Positions 60,883 through 64,000 of a DNA stretch of 64,000 bases are shown here, piece after piece. Source of the stretch: Parus major (taxonomy: Eukaryota > Chordata > Aves > Passeriformes > Paridae); the NCBI RefSeq assembly GCF_001522545.3, contig NC_031770.1, positions 31,276,865 to 31,340,864 on the forward strand, written 5' to 3'. Numbering within the stretch: the stretch's first letter is position 1; each line of letters begins with the position of its first letter. The notes under the pieces are model-generated. The model saw only the letters and a program-made list of their open reading frames with translations, searched no databases and had not been told where the DNA came from. A program made the position numbers and the translations under genes.

Positions 60883-62184
60883 AGTATCAACTTGAGATCT
60901 TGTGAAAGCGAGACAGGTTGAAAGAGCACTGCCAGTCTTCCCTGGGAGTGCTTATGCAGGGCTGTCTCCTACAATGGGTAAAACTGCCTGCCTCATGAGG
61001 ATCATTTATCTTTCCTGTCCTCAAAGAGGAAGGGTAACAGGGAAAATGAAAACTGACTTGAGATACATTATTTAGACTGGTTAAAGAAATAAATATTATC
61101 TGTTGTCAGCTTGGGAGTTGCAATTACTCAGTATTAATTAGGAATGTTCACATTTAAAAGTGCTTTGGAGTTTGTATGATACAAATATCAGAAATACGTT
61201 TAATCAAAAGAGGGAAATCTTCTTGCTCTTTGAGTATGTGTGTATGTATTTATAGGAGGATGTTTGCAATTTGGGGTTGTTAAGACATAGTGAGGCACAT
61301 GCAGAGCACTCTAATGCTGCACCCTGAACTATGTGCTTGTGTTTCTGCTGAAATTGTATGAGCATTCAACACTTTGGAGAATAATTAGATATTTATATCA
61401 TAGGATAGCAAATTTATACTTCTGGGGAGCATATATGTGCTTCACAGTCTTTATGTGAGATACCTTGAATATCATCTGAATGCAATCCATTGGCTCTAAT
61501 AAGGAATGAGATCAGGGGGATTTGTCTGCCCTGTCATGCTTCTCTTCTATTGCTAAACATCATTATTCTTACCAGTTCCACAATATTCCTGTGACTGAAT
61601 GCACATTTTAAGCAATGACTTCATATATTTTGATTAAAAACCAGAAAGACAGGAAATGAGATGAGAGAGACAGATTTCAGCTCTCATGTTGAGGAGAACG
61701 TTTCTTGTTTGAGAAAGGACTGCTTTCTGGTTTAAAATATTATGCCGAGACAATTCAGACTATTCAGAAGGGATAACCATATTAGCAGATTTAGGCAAGC
61801 AAATGCAGTTCTCTCCCCCCTTCCCTCAAAGAAGTCACTGATGCTGATGAAGACATTTTTAGAAAAAAAACTTAAAGAAAACAGAAATGCTTTAAATTTT
61901 TTTTTAGTATCAGTTCAGCTTACACCATTAATTTCTCATAATGGTTCATAAGATCATGGTAAGTAAACAAATAAATATTTAGTAAGTATTTAATTGCTTC
62001 CTGTGTAAATTTCATATTAATAAATTGAAAAAATATTTTTATTAGGGATTAACAATATTAAGTCTTTGCAACAATGATTTATTGGATAGTACTAGTCAAA
62101 GTACAAGCCACTTTGGGATGGAAACAGTGACATTCAGAAAAGCTTAAGCTTTTATTTTAACATTCTGGTTAATACAACTATAAC
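60883..62184. other. Unique non-coding DNA
   Basis: Nothing was recognised in these 1.3 kb apart from A- and T-rich runs. Confidence 0.5.
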
Positions 62185-62405
62185 ATCTAAAGCCTTGAAT
62201 TTGGACTAGTGTCACCCTGTAGAAGTGCCTAAACACATTACATAAAATGGTCTCTGCCTTGAATATATAGTGGCAACAGCAATAGCAACTGGGAAAAAAA
62301 CACAGTGAGGTACACAAAGGTGAAGAAACTTGCTGAAGGTAATCCAAGAACACTGGGAAATGAATCCAGGTTTTAAAACATAGATTCAATGCTCAGTCCA
62401 TTACC
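62185..62405 (-). mobile_element. Ancient MIR/L3-type retroposon fragment
   Basis: The plus strand shows, in order, 'gtgcctaaacacattacata' and 'aaaatggtctctgcctt' (usual 'gctgtacaaacacataac...acggtccctgcccc'). It then shows 'cagtgaggtacacaaaggtg' and 'aagaaacttgctgaaggtaa' (usual 'ctgaggcacagagaggt...aagtgacttgcccaaggtca'), 'gggaaatgaatccaggtt' (usual 'ggattcgaacccaggt') and a terminal 'cagtccatta'. This is the order of the reverse complement of L3/MIR-type 3' ends that predate the bird-reptile split. Divergence is heavy and the strand label follows the MIR convention. Confidence 0.6.
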
Positions 62406-64000
62406 ATATTCCAGTCACTGATTCCTATTTCTTATGGGACTTCAGTGTTTATGACAAGAAACTTGATGTCAGCTCAAAACAAAATTAAAAATTTGGGATC
62501 TAACTGTAGAAAAGCTTTTAAACAATCTGATTGCTTCACTGTAGACAATTCAAAACTTAAGGCAGGCACAACACTTCAGCTGAGGTGCTCACATTTCAGT
62601 TTAGCCCATGACAGTTTTCCCAAAAGTACTTCAATGTATATTAGGTTCTGTCAGAGACAGCTGCGTATAAAAAGCATTAAATTTTCTGAAATTATACAAC
62701 TATGTAAGTGTTTAAAGCCAAGACATGCTCTTTGAATTATTTTGGTGAGTATGTGTGTAAGTTCTTACTAATCAGACCACTGACTTTTTTTCAACCATGT
62801 CCAGTGCACTATGAAAGGAATACATGCATTTATTCCTTTTATGATCTGTTTGAATGTCTGCAAAGTTTCTAGTTTTCATTTATCTCACTTTGATTATGTA
62901 AATGTAATTGGATGAAAGATTTGAAAGCATTTATATTGCCCATGCCCTACTTCCCACAGTTCCCATTCAAAATCAGGTTTGTGTTTCTTCCCATCAACAC
63001 ACATTACACTGAGATATGCAGATTCTTCAGAATCAGAATGTTAATAGGAATGTGTGTATTTAATTTTTTTCTTCATTTTCATGTTTCATTCAAAGCATTT
63101 CTTTCAGAATTTTCTATTATAGTTTATGTAATGTAAAAACAAAATTTTTTTCCACAGCAAAATAGGCCAATTAAAAGTTGAAACTAAAATGTTGATAGTG
63201 CTAAAAATGAGTCTATGAAAAACAATGTTGAGATCCCCAACCTGTCTTAATTGCTTGAGAAAGAACAAAAAGAAAAGATTGAAAAATAATATTTCACAAT
63301 ATCCTATGTGTTTAGAACAGCTGAGTTTTCACATGCTAACACTTGAAGGGATGAATTTGGAATTTGCATATGGTAAATACCTTAAAGATTGAAATGCATG
63401 TTGCATTTTCTAGAATATTTGCAGATACAAGTATATGATATTTGCACTTAGGATATATGAATAAAAATGTAACTGCATATTTAGCACCAGTTTTATTTAC
63501 TTATTTACTCTTCTGAATTTTAGGAAAAAAATGTTGCAAGCCTTTAACAATTTTTTTTTTCAATAAGGAGCACATAAAGGAAGCTAGTGATTATGTGAAT
63601 AATTATTCTATTTTCCTTAGAGTTTCATACTTCTAGTATTTCACTTCTTCAGTAATGGCTAAAATAATTCCTTAATTCTGTATTTTTTAGACTTTTAGAC
63701 ATTTCTACTTATTATATGAGGCTACTAAGTGCCCATTGCTGTGGGCCCTGCTGACACTATTAGAAGTCAGATTATGTGAGGGTTACTGACAATCACAAGG
63801 CTTGAAAGCTGCTTATGAGTTCCATGCCACATGTGAAAGAAAAGGCTAAAAAATGAATCATGACCTGAATCTGTGCCCATTTTCCCAAACCAAGTTGTTG
63901 CAGCCAGTGGGAAGCCTCTTTGGGATGTAAAGTGACTTGTACATTGCAGAAGTTTTCCAGGACATAGCAGGAAAGGATTGGGTTACAGTGATGGACTCAC
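62406..64000. other. Unique non-coding AT-rich DNA to the window end
   Basis: No exon, RNA gene or transposon was recognised in the last 1.6 kb. Confidence 0.5.

Noticed and set aside
1..64000. CRISPR arrays, operons, prophage or other prokaryotic systems
   Set aside because: CR1 LINEs, avian LTRs, microsatellites and the CpG-depleted background show vertebrate nuclear DNA. No direct-repeat/spacer array or close-packed genes occur.

Overview
The window looks like nuclear DNA of a bird, most likely a songbird (passerine). The support is repeat content: 3' ends and reverse-transcriptase remnants of CR1 LINEs (the dominant avian retroposon), and three long terminal repeats (LTRs) whose termini and internal text I recognise from avian, especially passerine, endogenous retroviruses. 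Species and chromosome cannot be given from the sequence alone. The DNA is AT-rich, CpG-poor and very low in coding potential.

I find no protein-coding exon, rRNA or tRNA that I can defend. Open frames are short, overlap on both strands, lack family motifs, and are what chance gives; the only frames with recognisable protein similarity are decayed CR1 reverse transcriptase. The window is therefore best read as a gene desert or the inside of a very large intron.

Layout. 1-9.8 kb: unique AT-rich DNA with CR1 pieces near 3.4-4.05 kb (two, in opposite orientations) and 9.73 kb, and a perfect 13-bp hairpin at 2.82 kb. 9.8-18.5 kb: a CR1 tail at 11.0 kb, AT and T-rich tracts, an ancient MIR/L3-type fragment at 16.8 kb, then the one non-repeat CpG-rich island (17.75-18.13 kb), followed by a very strong polypyrimidine/CAG splice-acceptor-like signal and another CR1 tail. 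18.5-27.7 kb: unique DNA with microsatellites. 27.7-31.5 kb: two CR1 elements in the same (minus) orientation, the second with an internal deletion, a frameshift and a destroyed catalytic motif. 31.5-51.6 kb: long unique stretch broken by a TTTTA pentanucleotide array (41.6 kb) and possible conserved non-coding DNA (46.7 kb). 51.6-53.9 kb: two solo LTRs of different families in opposite orientation; the second has a perfect 5-bp target-site duplication (GCTGG). 60.4-60.9 kb: a third, internally deleted LTR. 62.2-62.4 kb: an ancient MIR/L3-type fragment.

No new multi-gene system is visible. The items most worth a second look are the isolated CpG island with its downstream splice-like signals, the clean solo-LTR insertion at 53.15-53.90 kb, and the homeodomain-site cluster at 46.7 kb.
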